This document shows positions 15,966 through 26,742 of a DNA stretch of 50,945 nucleotides, piece after piece. The position numbers and the translations under genes are program-made. The notes under the pieces were generated by a model, which saw only the letters and a program-made list of their open reading frames with translations, was not told the origin of the DNA and did not search any database. The DNA is from Chloroflexota bacterium (GTDB lineage: Bacteria; Chloroflexota; Anaerolineae; Promineifilales; Promineifilaceae). The stretch spans positions 1 to 50,945 of the forward strand of contig JAJRVV010000084.1 in the NCBI GenBank assembly GCA_024277135.1, read 5' to 3'. Position 1 is the stretch's first letter; every line of letters begins with the position of its first letter.

Positions 15966-18900
15966 ATGGATTTTGACCTGCATTTGACGAAAAAGACATT
16001 TACACTTTTTCTATTTTTTCTAGCCATTACCACACTTTCAGTAACGGCCGCTGGCGCTGAAGAGTTGCCGGTGACGGAAACGGCCGTGTCCGTTCCCACA
16101 GCCGCCACACCCCCTGATACAGACTGGTATACCGTCGGCGGCAACGCGGCGCGCACGTCCTGGGTGAATGGAGAAGTACGCGGGACGCTCACCCCAATCT
16201 GGTACAAACCATTTGAGGCATATATCCCGCCTCGTGTGCAAATTATCACCACCAACGGCATGTTGTTTGTAGCCACGGCCAACGGCCTTTATGCGTTAAA
16301 TGCCGCCAACGGTAATGAGTGTTGGGTGTACCCGACGGAATACCCCCTGGGACATTCGCCCACGGTGGTAGATGGCGTCGCCTATGTTGGCGGTTTTGAT
16401 CGGAAAGTTCACGCCATCAATGCCCAATCATGCCAGAACGGCGGCCAACGCTTGTGGACGTTTGAAGCCGGCGCGGGATTCGACACGAATCCGCTGGTTG
16501 TGAACGACATGGTTTATGCCGGGAATCGGGATGGCAAGTTTTATGCCATCTATGCTGCCGGCGCCAATGCCGGACAGACGGCCTGGTCATTTCAGACGGG
16601 CGGCCCCATTCACTATTCAGCAGCTTATAACAATGGCGTTCTTTACTTTGCGTCCAACGACAGCTACGCATATGCGCTGAATGCTACGACTGGCAGTTTG
16701 GTCTGGAAATCGGATAAGCTGCCTGGCGCCGGTTTTCAATCCTGGTGGCCGGTTATTTACCAGGACAAAGTCATTTTTTCGGGAAGCAACAATTATCGTA
16801 CCTCTATCTATCCTGGTTCCATTAACAGTCGCCAGTTTTCCGGAATGGAGTCCGATGAAGTTTTTCCAAATCGGGATACCGACCCGCGCGGCACATTGGT
16901 GGGCGCCAGGGGGACGCAGCCTGGAAATTGGGCTGCGGGAACGATGACGGTTAATGCCAGCCGAATTGTAAATTATTTCAATCAAAAACCATACCGCCGG
17001 TCAGTTATTGTCCTCAATCAGTCGAACGGGGCGGAACCCAACAAATCAGCCGCGCCGGTTTTGTGGACAGGAACGCACAGCGGCACCCGCTATCCGCCTG
17101 TGGTTGGCGTCGACGGGGTGCTGTATCAGCAAAATAACTATCTGTCGGATCCTTATATCAATGGGGGGCAAATTTCTGGTTGGGAACCGGGCAGCTCTTA
17201 TATCTCACTGGTCAACACAGATTGGGCGGCGGTGGACGAGCCGCACGCGGCGTCTGCCGGTGGCAATCTGGTTTACTGGAATTTGTGTTGCGACCGTCAG
17301 GCTGGGGCATTTGATATCACCATTCCGCGCGTGGAGGGAAACACCAATGGCAGTTCTAGAGAGTGGCTATATTTTAATTACAACCTAAAGAATTTTATCC
17401 CAAATTACAATGAGAATTACACTGCTGTTCATAGTAACTACCTGAAGCCTTATACCAATTTTGGCAATATTAATGGGGTTTATGGTTTTCATGCTGATAC
17501 GAACCCGCCGATTCCGTATAACGGCCGTGTTTACATGCATCGCAGCAATGCCATCATTGCCTTTGAAGATCGTTGGCCGCCCTCCTCAACCAAGCTGCCC
17601 ACCGCTCAAATCGTCAATGCGCCTGATGAAAGTTTAACGCCCCTAGGCGTGCAGGGGTTGACATCCAGCCTGGAAACCGAAGTGCAAAAAATCATCGACG
17701 CCGGTCATTTGCAGCCAGGCTACATCAGCCACGGCATCTTCGATTTTAGAGGTTCGGTAGCGTGTGGCGATGACTTGGTAGATTACTGGCACAGTTCGGC
17801 CGATACGCTTTATACGCTGGCTATGGCGTATCCTTATCTTTCACCAGGGTTACAAAATTCAGTCAAAACCTATATGGCCAATGAATATACTAATTACCCC
17901 CCCTATCTTTACAACCATGTCGGTTGGGACACTGGCGCCGCGAGAGGAGCGTTTGATGTGCCGCCGGATATCGCCACGCAGTTAGCTAATTCAGCTCCCC
18001 GTCAGGCAAACTGGACGTTCAGGAACAGTGGGGGGTGGAATGGCCAGGGAGGATGGCAGCGGAACCCGTTCACGTTTTATGCGCTGTGGCAGTATGCCGA
18101 ACTGGTGGGGAATGCCGCCGCTGTTAGAAATGACGCCCAAAGTGCGTTTTGGAATGAGTTTAACAACCAACCGCCGGATTCGCTGCTGTTGAATATGCCG
18201 CTGGCGCATAATGCCTACATCGCCGGTTATTTAGGCTGGCTGGAATTGGAGGCAGCGGCCGGTCAGCCAGAGTCTACCAATGTGCGCAATGAGTTAAATC
18301 GGTTGTTGGCGCTTCGGGCAAATAACTTTACGAAGAATACAGCTTACACTTCGGCCGGCGAGTCGGGGGACCAACCTTACTGCCGCTCGTTGAATATCTC
18401 CAGTAATTTCCTGTACATGGCGCCGGAATTGGCCGACTATTTGAAAGCAAATGCGTTGAACAAGGTGCAAACGGCCGTCAACGAATACGAAACCGTCGCC
18501 CCTTACTGGTATGTCACCCTGTTTGAGGCTGGGTATGCGGAAAACGCCCAGGCGCCGCTGTTTGATGCGTATGGGCTGTTTGCAGCTAAATCCTGGATAT
18601 TGGATGTGCCCGGCGAAGAAATGGAGAAATTGTTGGATGTGCCTGCATTTCCGGTTGGGGATTTGTATTACGTTCAAAAATTGGTGATGGCGCTTGAGAA
18701 CCAGGCGTATGGTTTTGGCTTGTCTTTGGTGTGGCCGACATCAGGGTCGCGGACGATTGACGCCGGCAAAGTAGCCTCTTTCAATTTCAGATTCACGCCG
18801 AGCGGCGGTTTTGTAGCGCCGATCACGATGTCAGCCGTGAATTTGCCGCCTAATTTCACGGCAACGTTCCCGGATAGTCCGGTTTCTCCGCCGGGGACGG

Positions 18901-19058
18901 GGCGGGTTTGGCTGCGAGATTCCAGCCCGGATGATGCGCCGCCAGCGCGGTATACTGTGACGATTCGGGCCAGCGGCGATGGCATTACGGCCGATTACAC
19001 GGTGGATGTGCTGGTGAATCCGGCGGAAGTTTATCTGCCGGTGATTGTGACCCAATGA
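15966..19058 (+). CDS. Secreted PQQ-type beta-propeller protein with a helical domain and YLPVI tail
   Basis: The 1030-residue product begins with a signal peptide (basic LTKK, then a hydrophobic stretch to about residue 32). Residues about 50-540 hold PQQ-like propeller blades (repeated patterns such as GLYALNAANG, AYALNATTGSLVWKS). Residues about 580-890 look like a helical domain rich in Trp and Tyr, of unknown function. About 900-1020 is an Ig-like or CBM-like beta domain, and the protein ends with YLPVIVTQ. ATG 15966 follows GGAGGA by 6 bases; a longer frame starts at 15930 without such a site. The stop codon overlaps the next gene's ATG. No PQQ-dehydrogenase catalytic motif is evident, so an extracellular binding or scaffold role is as likely as catalysis. 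Confidence 0.75.
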   Translation: MDFDLHLTKKTFTLFLFFLAITTLSVTAAGAEELPVTETAVSVPTAATPPDTDWYTVGGNAARTSWVNGEVRGTLTPIWYKPFEAYIPPRVQIITTNGMLFVATANGLYALNAANGNECWVYPTEYPLGHSPTVVDGVAYVGGFDRKVHAINAQSCQNGGQRLWTFEAGAGFDTNPLVVNDMVYAGNRDGKFYAIYAAGANAGQTAWSFQTGGPIHYSAAYNNGVLYFASNDSYAYALNATTGSLVWKSDKLPGAGFQSWWPVIYQDKVIFSGSNNYRTSIYPGSINSRQFSGMESDEVFPNRDTDPRGTLVGARGTQPGNWAAGTMTVNASRIVNYFNQKPYRRSVIVLNQSNGAEPNKSAAPVLWTGTHSGTRYPPVVGVDGVLYQQNNYLSDPYINGGQISGWEPGSSYISLVNTDWAAVDEPHAASAGGNLVYWNLCCDRQAGAFDITIPRVEGNTNGSSREWLYFNYNLKNFIPNYNENYTAVHSNYLKPYTNFGNINGVYGFHADTNPPIPYNGRVYMHRSNAIIAFEDRWPPSSTKLPTAQIVNAPDESLTPLGVQGLTSSLETEVQKIIDAGHLQPGYISHGIFDFRGSVACGDDLVDYWHSSADTLYTLAMAYPYLSPGLQNSVKTYMANEYTNYPPYLYNHVGWDTGAARGAFDVPPDIATQLANSAPRQANWTFRNSGGWNGQGGWQRNPFTFYALWQYAELVGNAAAVRNDAQSAFWNEFNNQPPDSLLLNMPLAHNAYIAGYLGWLELEAAAGQPESTNVRNELNRLLALRANNFTKNTAYTSAGESGDQPYCRSLNISSNFLYMAPELADYLKANALNKVQTAVNEYETVAPYWYVTLFEAGYAENAQAPLFDAYGLFAAKSWILDVPGEEMEKLLDVPAFPVGDLYYVQKLVMALENQAYGFGLSLVWPTSGSRTIDAGKVASFNFRFTPSGGFVAPITMSAVNLPPNFTATFPDSPVSPPGTGRVWLRDSSPDDAPPARYTVTIRASGDGITADYTVDVLVNPAEVYLPVIVTQ

Positions 19059-20841
19059 GTACGATGGTTCCAATCCGTAATCGTTCAGGCGCAGGCGTGG
19101 GCGTCCGGCTGCTGCTGACGGCCGTTTTCGTCCTGACTATCCTGCTTATTCAACGGCCCAATCGAGCGCAAACGGCTCCCGCTGCGCCAAACCGGGAAAC
19201 GGCCGTGCCCGCGCGCCGCGTCAACATCCCTTACACTACCGTTACCCGCCCTGGCATCCCTGTGCCCGAACGCGCCATCTTCTGGTACGGACAGGTCGGT
19301 CCCGCCGACGATAATTACACCGATGTCCGGCTCATTTACAACGATGATGAACTCGTGGTCACCTTTCATGTGTTTGACCGCATCCTCTTTTACGACACGC
19401 CGCCGGTGGGGAACGATTTGACCGCCTACGACGCTGTGACCCTTTACTTGAATCTGGACGGCCGTGCCGGAACCAGTCCCGGAACCAACGCCTACCGCTT
19501 TGAAGGAGCGCTCAACTTCGGCGAATCCCGCGCCAGCTATCAAAAAGCGTTCAAAGGGAATGGAGCGGGCTGGTCATCGGCCAATATCAACTTTACCACG
19601 CTCGACGGCATCCAGATGAACGGCATCAACGACAACAATGAAGATCGTGGTTGGAACATAAGTTTTTTTATCCCTTATGCCAGCCTGGGATTGGCTGGAA
19701 AACCGGCAGCCGGAACCATTTGGGGGATAGCGGCCGTGACTCATGACCGGGACAGCGGCGGCACGCTGCCCGATAAATCATGGCCCGATTCGCCCGATCT
19801 CAACAGCCCATCCACCTGGGGCGAATTGTCCTTCGGTTTGCCGGTTTACAATCCGCCTGCTGCCAACACCGGCGATCTCATTACCGTTCGGCAGGGGGTG
19901 AACGGCGATGTAGTTCAAGATGGTCATGTTGGTGGCAATTCCACCTGCGCTGAAGACCTCTGGCCCAATTTTGGCCGCAATGGGGCAGCCTCAACTACAG
20001 TTCAACGGCGTCGCGGGAATTATTTGTGGTGCAAAATCAGTGGAACCTGGGTGATTTCCCTTGCTTTAACAAGTATTATGTCACCTTCCCTCTGAACAGT
20101 TTGCCGGCGGGTCAGGCGGTCATTTCAGCCACGATGACGATGTATCAGTTTGGCAACTCCAATCAAGGCGGCTCATTTGACCCGAATGATCCGCCGCAAC
20201 CCTCCATCATTCAGGTGTTTACTGTGGCTGATGATTGGAACGAGAGCGCGATCAATTGGAATAATGCGCCGTTGGCGGTGGAAAATGTGGGCCGGGCACA
20301 GGTAGACCCGATGCCGCTGGGACCGCCGTGGCCCAATGTCCCCCGGCCGTGGGATGTGAGCCGGGCGGTTGCCGAGGCTTATGCCGCCGGTCAACCGCTG
20401 CGTCTGGCGCTCTATTCTGCTGATAATGAGCTGCACAGCGGCAAGTATTTCCGTTCGTCAGATTTTGGCGCGTTGTCGGCACGGCCGTTGTTGGCGGTGC
20501 AAATGGGCGTGGTGGATGGATTTACGCTTTCTCTCAATCAATCGTCAGCCAGCATAGAATCGGGGGATACGGCCGTCTTCCAGGCCAGTTTGCAGCCATT
20601 GGGTGACTTCAATCAATCAGTGACGTTCACCGTCACCGACCCCTCTCCCCAACTGAATGTCATGCCTACGCAAACGGCCGTCACCCTGCCCGACACCGTC
20701 AACATCAACATCACCGATTTAAGCGGCAACGGTTGGTACAATTTCACGGCGACGGCGACGGCGGGCGGGTTTCAGGAAACGGTTGACTTCTCCGTTTTTG
20801 TGGCCGATGAAGCCATCTATCTGCCGCTCATCCAACGGTAA
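19055..20841 (+). pseudogene. Secreted carbohydrate-binding-like protein, broken by a one-base frameshift
   Basis: The ATG overlaps the previous stop (ATGA), so translation is coupled. The first 308 or so codons encode a signal peptide (hydrophobic 18-35) and a CBM9/DOMON-like beta domain. At about 19978-19982 the correct frame moves back by one: reading frame 1 from TGG 19981 gives WGSLNYSS and then a typical DNRLRE-like domain with a SATMTMYQFG strand, an Ig-like domain and the tail IYLPLIQR. One missing base (CGCAATGGGG where CGCAATTGGGG would read N-W) explains it. The intact protein would be about 595 residues; as it stands, translation ends at 20095 after 346 codons. It is either a recent pseudogene or a sequence error. 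Confidence 0.8.
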
Positions 20842-21936
<1,095 letters not shown>

Positions 21937-21942
21937 TCAAAA

Positions 21943-21976
21943 AGACCTGCGAGGTTTCTGCAAACCTCGCAGGTCT
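21943..21976. repeat. Perfect 15 bp inverted repeat (hairpin), copy 2
   Basis: It has the same arms as 745-777, AGACCTGCGAGGTTT and its complement, here around a CTGC loop. It separates gmd from the phosphohexomutase gene. The lack of a T-run suggests that transcription may continue. Confidence 0.9.
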
Positions 21977-21996
21977 CCAAAGGAGATGGTTTTTTG

Positions 21997-23421
21997 ATGT
22001 CGGACATTAAATTTGGTACGGATGGGTGGCGCGGCCGGATCGCCGAAGATTATACCTTTGACAATGTGCGCCGGGTAGCGCAGGCGTTTGCTGCCTTTTT
22101 GCAGCAGGAAGGGTTGGCGTCAAAAGGAGTCGTTATCGGGTATGACAAGCGGTTCCACGCCGAAAATTTTGCCGCCTCCGCTGCCGAGGTGATGGCGGCC
22201 AATGGCATTCACACCTGGCTGACGGATGGGCCGACGCCGACGCCGACGATTTCGTATGCGGTGGTGGATAAGCAGGCGGGCGGGGCTATCAACCTGACGG
22301 CCAGCCATAACCCGCCCACGGATTGCGGCTTCAAAGTGCGCGACCCTAATGGCGGCGCCATTCCACCGGCGGATTTGAAGAAGATTGAGGCGGTTTTGCC
22401 GGACAGCGTGGCCGATGTCAAACGGATGAAGCTGGATGATGCGTTGAGCGACGGCCGTGTCCAAATTTTCGACGCCGCTCCCGCCTACATCGCCCAATTG
22501 GGCCGCCTGATTGACGTGGAACCGATCAAAGCGGCCGGCTTCAACGTGCTGGTGGACTGCATGTGGGGCAACGGCGCCGGTTGGTTTCCCAATTTGCTGG
22601 CTGGCGGCAAGACGGCCGTCCACGAAGTTCACAACCAGCGCAATCCCATCTTCCCTCACATGGCGCGCCCCGAACCCATCCCGCCCAACGTGGATCATGG
22701 CTTAAGTTTCGTCAAAAAGCTGGACGCCGACGTGGCCATCATCAACGATGGCGACGCGGATCGGGTCGGTTTTGGCGATGAAAACGGCGAGTTCATTGAC
22801 CAGCTTCGCGTTTACGGCTTGCTGGGCTACTACTTCCTGGAAGTGCGCGGCGACCGGGGGCCAATCGTCAAGACCATCTCCACCACTAAGATGTTGAACA
22901 AATTGGGCCAAATGTACGGCGTGCCGGTGTATGAGACCGGCGTCGGCTTCAAATACATCGCGCCCAAGATGGTGGAAGTGGACGCCCTTATCGGCGGCGA
23001 GGAGAGCGGCGGCTATGCCTTCCACGGCCATGTGCCGGAGCGGGATGGCATTTTAGCTGGGTTGTTTTTGTTGGATTTGATGGTGAAAACAGGCAAGAAA
23101 CCATCGCAACTGCTGCATTTGCTGTTTGAAAAGGTGGGGGCGCATTTCTATGACCGAATTGACCCCGCCTTTGACCAGACGCGCCGGGCGGAAATTTTGC
23201 GCAACGTGTCCGCGGCACGGCCGTCCACCGTCGGCGGGCTGAAAGTGACCGACATCGTCACCGTAGACGGCCATCAATTCATCATGGAAGATGGCGGCTG
23301 GCTGCTGGTGCGCTTCAGCGGCACCGAACCGATCATCCGCGTCTACTGCGAAACCACCCACCAAGATCGGGTGGAAGCGATTTTGGCCGACGGCATGAAA
23401 ATCGCTGGTTTGCGATTATAA
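21997..23421 (+). CDS. Phosphoglucomutase/phosphomannomutase
   Basis: The 474-residue alpha-D-phosphohexomutase interconverts hexose 6- and 1-phosphates. The four landmark loops are present: catalytic serine in TASHNPPT (about 100-107), metal loop DGDADR (about 249-254), sugar loop GGEESGG (about 331-337) and phosphate loop RFSGTEP (about 438-444). GTDGWRG at the N terminus is also typical. ATG 21997 follows AGGAGA; the TTG just upstream is not needed. Next to gmd it probably supplies mannose 1-phosphate, but glucose specificity cannot be excluded. Confidence 0.93.
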   Translation: MSDIKFGTDGWRGRIAEDYTFDNVRRVAQAFAAFLQQEGLASKGVVIGYDKRFHAENFAASAAEVMAANGIHTWLTDGPTPTPTISYAVVDKQAGGAINLTASHNPPTDCGFKVRDPNGGAIPPADLKKIEAVLPDSVADVKRMKLDDALSDGRVQIFDAAPAYIAQLGRLIDVEPIKAAGFNVLVDCMWGNGAGWFPNLLAGGKTAVHEVHNQRNPIFPHMARPEPIPPNVDHGLSFVKKLDADVAIINDGDADRVGFGDENGEFIDQLRVYGLLGYYFLEVRGDRGPIVKTISTTKMLNKLGQMYGVPVYETGVGFKYIAPKMVEVDALIGGEESGGYAFHGHVPERDGILAGLFLLDLMVKTGKKPSQLLHLLFEKVGAHFYDRIDPAFDQTRRAEILRNVSAARPSTVGGLKVTDIVTVDGHQFIMEDGGWLLVRFSGTEPIIRVYCETTHQDRVEAILADGMKIAGLRL

Positions 23422-23423
23422 TA

Positions 23424-23756
23424 ATGGAGACGGCATATTTTGATTGTCCCTATTTGCATGGCGAGGTTGAATTAACGGCCGAACGCGAACAGCACATTGC
23501 CCGGCGTCATCCAGATTTATTGCCGGAATATCGTCAGCAGATAACGGATACTCTGTTAGAACCCGATCAAGTACGGCGCAGCGCCCGCTTTCAAAACGCC
23601 AGATTGTTTACCCGTTGGTTTGACACCATTCGGCGTGGGAAGTTTGTTGTGGTGGTCGTGATCACCGATTCCGGGGAGGCGGAGCGTCATTGGATAATTA
23701 CCGCTTACATGGCGCGAAAACTATCCAAAGGAGAGGTGGAATGGCAGAAAAGTTGA
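23424..23756 (+). CDS. Small basic protein, candidate toxin partner of the DUF2283 gene
   Basis: The 110-residue protein starts two bases after the phosphohexomutase stop. I see EREQHIARRHPDLLPEY (about 20-36), a RRGKFVVVVVIT strand (about 71-82) and a HWIITAYMARKLSKGE end (about 91-106). A histidine/arginine-rich beta sheet core of this kind is found in small RNase-like proteins that precede DUF2283 genes. The 16-base overlap with the next gene supports a two-gene unit. No experimental function is known to me, and nuclease activity is an inference. Confidence 0.6.
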   Translation: METAYFDCPYLHGEVELTAEREQHIARRHPDLLPEYRQQITDTLLEPDQVRRSARFQNARLFTRWFDTIRRGKFVVVVVITDSGEAERHWIITAYMARKLSKGEVEWQKS

Positions 23757-23971
23757 CGTTTAATTACGATCGTGAAGCTGACATTCTTTACATTGATAAA
23801 GTGTCGCCATATGCGGACCAGGAATCCGAAGAATTGGAAGATGGCATCATCGTTCGGTTGAACCCGAAAACGAATGAAGTGGAGAACTTTGAAATCCTCT
23901 ATTTTTCTACTCGCCTGCTCCGAAAAAATTTATTTGATTTACCGGTAGCCGCCAGTTTAAGTCTGGTCTGA
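23741..23971 (+). CDS. DUF2283 domain protein, candidate antitoxin
   Basis: The 76-residue product has the DUF2283 pattern: NYDREADILYI (about 6-16), SEELEDGIIVRLNP (about 27-40), EVENFEILYFSTRL (about 44-57). ATG 23741 has AAGGAGAGG a few bases upstream and lies within the 3' end of the preceding gene. DUF2283 proteins are often encoded beside small basic partners; acting as an antitoxin is an inference from that arrangement. Confidence 0.85.
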   Translation: MAEKLTFNYDREADILYIDKVSPYADQESEELEDGIIVRLNPKTNEVENFEILYFSTRLLRKNLFDLPVAASLSLV

Positions 23972-24020
23972 TCATATGCCATGCCCAATCCCATAGAATC
24001 TCAAAGGCTCTGAAATTTTC

Positions 24021-24476
24021 ATGAAAGCATTCCAGGATTTCTACTCTGACTCAGTAGCGCATTGTTACGGTTGCGGCCGTCTCAATGAGCATGGTTTACA
24101 AATCAAGACGCATTGGGATGGCGACGAATCGGTGACGGAATACACGCCACGGCCGTACCACACCGCCATCCCCGGCTATGTGTACGGCGGTCTCATCGCT
24201 TCCCTGATTGATTGTCACGGAACCGGCACGGCGGCGGCGGCGGCTTACCGGAAGGACGGCCGTGACATGGACACCGAACCCGCTTATCGTTACGTCACCG
24301 CCTCGCTGCATGTGGATTATCTCAAACCCACCCCGCTGGTTCCGCTGACTGTGCGCGGCCGGGTGAAAGAAATTCGCGGCCGGAAAGTGATTGTTGAATC
24401 TGAACTGATCGCCGATGGTGTTGTGACGGCGCGCGGCGAAGTGGTCGCCGTGCAAATGCCGGAGAATTTCAGGTGA
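24021..24476 (+). CDS. PaaI-type hotdog-fold thioesterase
   Basis: The 151-residue protein has a hotdog fold: CYGCGRLNEHGLQ (about 15-27), a helix region IPGYVYGGLIASLIDCHGTGTA (about 50-71) with a candidate catalytic aspartate, and the strands SLHVDYLKPTPL and VRGRVKEIRGRKVIVES. Members hydrolyse acyl-CoA thioesters. The stop codon lies inside the hairpin at 24472-24502. No strong ribosome binding site precedes ATG 24021. Confidence 0.82.
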   Translation: MKAFQDFYSDSVAHCYGCGRLNEHGLQIKTHWDGDESVTEYTPRPYHTAIPGYVYGGLIASLIDCHGTGTAAAAAYRKDGRDMDTEPAYRYVTASLHVDYLKPTPLVPLTVRGRVKEIRGRKVIVESELIADGVVTARGEVVAVQMPENFR

Positions 24477-24502
24477 CAGTCACTTTGAAAGTGACTGTCA
24501 CC
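24472..24502. repeat. Perfect 15 bp inverted repeat overlapping a stop codon
   Basis: GGTGACAGTCACTTT and its reverse complement are separated by one G. The thioesterase stop TGA is part of the left arm, and tatD starts 8 bases after the right arm. Confidence 0.9.
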
Positions 24503-24509
24503 TGCAGCC

Positions 24510-25292
24510 ATGCTCATTGACACTCACTGCCACCTCGATTTTGAACGATTTGACGATGATCGGGCGGCGGTGGCGGCGCGGGCGCAGACGGCCGGGGTGG
24601 GGCGGATAATTGTGCCCGCGCTTGATTTGGGGAACGGCCGTGCCGTCCTCCATCTCTCCGAGCAATTCGATGCCGTGTACGCGGCGGTAGGCGTTCACCC
24701 CAATTCTCCCGGCTGGCAGGATAACTGGATTGGCGCAGTGCGCGATCTGGCCCAACACGCCAAAGTGGTCGCCATCGGCGAGATTGGGCTGGATTATTAT
24801 TGGGATAAAGTTCCCAAACCCGCCCAACAGCGCGCCTTTGGCTTGCAGTTGCAACTGGCGGCAGAACTGGGCTTGCCGGTCATCGTTCACAACCGGGAAG
24901 CCAGCGATGACGTGATCGCTATGTTGGCCGAGTCGCCGCTGAACGGCCGCCCCCAACCCGGCGTGCTGCACTCATTTTCTGCGGATTGGCAGACGGCCGT
25001 CGCCGCCCTGGACATGGGTTTTTACCTCGGCTTCACCGGCCCCATCACCTTCAAAAAAGCGGCGGAACTGCGTGAAATCGCGTCCCGCGTTCCGGCTGAC
25101 CGAGTATTGGTGGAAACCGACGCTCCTTTTCTAACGCCCCATCCGCACCGGGGCAAACGCAACGAACCGGCTTACGTGGCCTTTGTCGTGGAGAAACTGG
25201 CAGAGGTGCGCGGGGTGGAAACGGCCGTCATCGCCCAACAAACCAGCGCCAATGCCCATCAACTCTTTTCCAGGATGAAGGGTGAAGGATGA
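24510..25292 (+). CDS. tatD: TatD family metal-dependent hydrolase
   Basis: The 260-residue TIM-barrel hydrolase has the metal motifs of TatD DNases: DTHCHLD (4-10), GEIGLDYYW (about 90-98), IVHNREAS (about 130-137), HSFSA (about 152-156) and ETDAPFL (about 205-211). Such enzymes are 3'-5' nucleases involved in repair and quality control. ATG 24510 lies just after the palindrome and no clear ribosome binding site is visible. The 3' end overlaps the GT2 gene by four bases (ATGA). Confidence 0.92.
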   Translation: MLIDTHCHLDFERFDDDRAAVAARAQTAGVGRIIVPALDLGNGRAVLHLSEQFDAVYAAVGVHPNSPGWQDNWIGAVRDLAQHAKVVAIGEIGLDYYWDKVPKPAQQRAFGLQLQLAAELGLPVIVHNREASDDVIAMLAESPLNGRPQPGVLHSFSADWQTAVAALDMGFYLGFTGPITFKKAAELREIASRVPADRVLVETDAPFLTPHPHRGKRNEPAYVAFVVEKLAEVRGVETAVIAQQTSANAHQLFSRMKGEG

Positions 25293-26248
25293 AGGATGAA
25301 AACCCTTCCCGCTCTCCGCTTCCCGATCTCTCCATCGTGATCGTCAGTTGGAATGTGCGGGAGTTGCTGCGGGCATGTTTGCAATCGGTGGCGGCAGGGC
25401 GCGGCGGTTTAGGCGTGGAAGTGATTGTGGTGGATGGCGGCTCGGCCGACGGCAGCCCGCAGATGGCGGCGGATGAGTTTCCCTGGGTGCGCCTCATCGC
25501 CCGGCCGGACAACGTTGGTTTTCCCAAGGGGAATAATTTGGGGATTGCCAAAGCGAACGGCCGTTATATACTACTGCTAAACCCAGACACGGAAATTGTG
25601 GGCGACGCCCTGCCGCTCATGGTCGAATTTTTACAAACGCATCCCGATGTAGGCGGCCTGGGGCCGATGCTGCTCAACCCGGACGGCTCGGCGCAATCTT
25701 CCCGACGCCGCTTTCCCACGCTGGCGACCGGTCTGGTGGAAAGCACCTGGCTGGCGCGATTGGCCCCCGGCGTGCTGCGCCGCTATTACGCCCAGGATTT
25801 GCCGGACGACGAGACGGCCGACGTAGATTGGGTGATGGGAGCCTGTTTGTTGGTGCGGCAAGAAGCGGCGGCGCAGATCGGCGGCATGGATGAGGCGTAT
25901 TTTATGTATTCGGAAGAGCTGGATTGGTGCCGCCGCCTCAAGGATGCTGGCTGGCGCATCGTTTACCATCCGGCGGCGCAGGTGATTCATCATGTGGGCA
26001 AGTCCAGCGAGCAGGCGGTGACGGCGCGGCACATTCATTTTAACCAGGCTAAACTGCGCTATTTTCGCAAGTATCACGGCCGTTTCGCCGCCAATCTCAT
26101 CCGCATCGTTTTGTTGGGCAATTTCGCCTGGCAGTTACTCTGGGAAGGATTAAAAGGGTTATTGGGTCATAAACGGCCGTTGCGCCGTCAGCGGGTTCGG
26201 GCATACTGGCAGGTGTTACGCTCCGGTTTGCGTCCGGCCGGATTTTAG
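25289..26248 (+). CDS. Family 2 glycosyltransferase
   Basis: The 319-residue inverting glycosyltransferase starts with the GT-A fold: LSIVIVSWNVRELL (about 12-25), VVDGGSADGSP (about 47-57), NVGFPKGNNLGI (about 73-84) and LLLNPDTEI (about 92-100, the DxD-like element), then DEAYFMYSEELDWCRRL (about 199-215). This matches rhamnosyltransferase-like GT2 proteins that build surface polysaccharides. It overlaps tatD by four bases. Its ribosome binding site comes from a GGATGAAGGATGAAGG-like tract, a repeat also used at 40894. Confidence 0.9.
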   Translation: MKDENPSRSPLPDLSIVIVSWNVRELLRACLQSVAAGRGGLGVEVIVVDGGSADGSPQMAADEFPWVRLIARPDNVGFPKGNNLGIAKANGRYILLLNPDTEIVGDALPLMVEFLQTHPDVGGLGPMLLNPDGSAQSSRRRFPTLATGLVESTWLARLAPGVLRRYYAQDLPDDETADVDWVMGACLLVRQEAAAQIGGMDEAYFMYSEELDWCRRLKDAGWRIVYHPAAQVIHHVGKSSEQAVTARHIHFNQAKLRYFRKYHGRFAANLIRIVLLGNFAWQLLWEGLKGLLGHKRPLRRQRVRAYWQVLRSGLRPAGF

Positions 26249-26261
26249 CAATGAGGTATCT

Positions 26262-26609
26262 ATGAAAACCAAAAAAGTCCAATTTGAACTCCCCATCTCT
26301 TTGTTCACGGAATTGGCCGAAATCGCCGAAGCTTCTGACTGGACGATGGAAAATGTCCTGGTGCAAACCATCAAATGTGGTATGCCTCCCTCGTTGAGTA
26401 AAGTGCCGGACGAATTCCACATTGAACTGCTGCCGCTGAATCGGTTGGCAGACAAGGATTTGTTGCGCATCGTAGAAGGGGATTGGCCTGCCCCCAAGAA
26501 CAAGACGGAACTGCATCGTAAAGCGGATTTTCCGTCATTGCGGCGCACGTATGCCCTGTCGCTGCTGCGCTGGCGCGGCCATCCCATCCCGACACCTTTT
26601 GAGATGTAG
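26262..26609 (+). CDS. Small protein with a ribbon-helix-helix-like N terminus
   Basis: The 115-residue protein begins KKVQFELPISLFTELAEIAE (about 4-23), which resembles the strand-helix-helix of RHH DNA-binding proteins. The rest (HIELLPLNRLADKDLLRIVE) is an unknown domain. GAGG lies 6 bases before ATG 26262. Such genes often act as antitoxins, but no toxin gene follows; the next stretch is an inverted repeat. I do not recognise the family with certainty. Confidence 0.65.
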   Translation: MKTKKVQFELPISLFTELAEIAEASDWTMENVLVQTIKCGMPPSLSKVPDEFHIELLPLNRLADKDLLRIVEGDWPAPKNKTELHRKADFPSLRRTYALSLLRWRGHPIPTPFEM

Positions 26610-26630
26610 AGTTCTCGTCAAGGCTCATTT

Positions 26631-26700
26631 GACAGGATTAACCGGATTTACATGATTTGAAAAATTGCTTGACAATCTTGTTAATCCTGTAAATCTTGTC
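26631..26700. repeat. Inverted repeat of the GGATTAACCGGATTTACA type
   Basis: Arms at 26631-26657 and 26674-26700 pair imperfectly (GACAGGATTAACCGGATTTA against the complement of TAAATCTTGTC-type sequence). It fills the gap before the GT4 gene and is of the same general type as the repeat at 1-146. Confidence 0.7.
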
Positions 26701-26742
26701 TATCAAACCGTTTTGCGTTTTTGCGGGTCATTTGGTCTTTTA

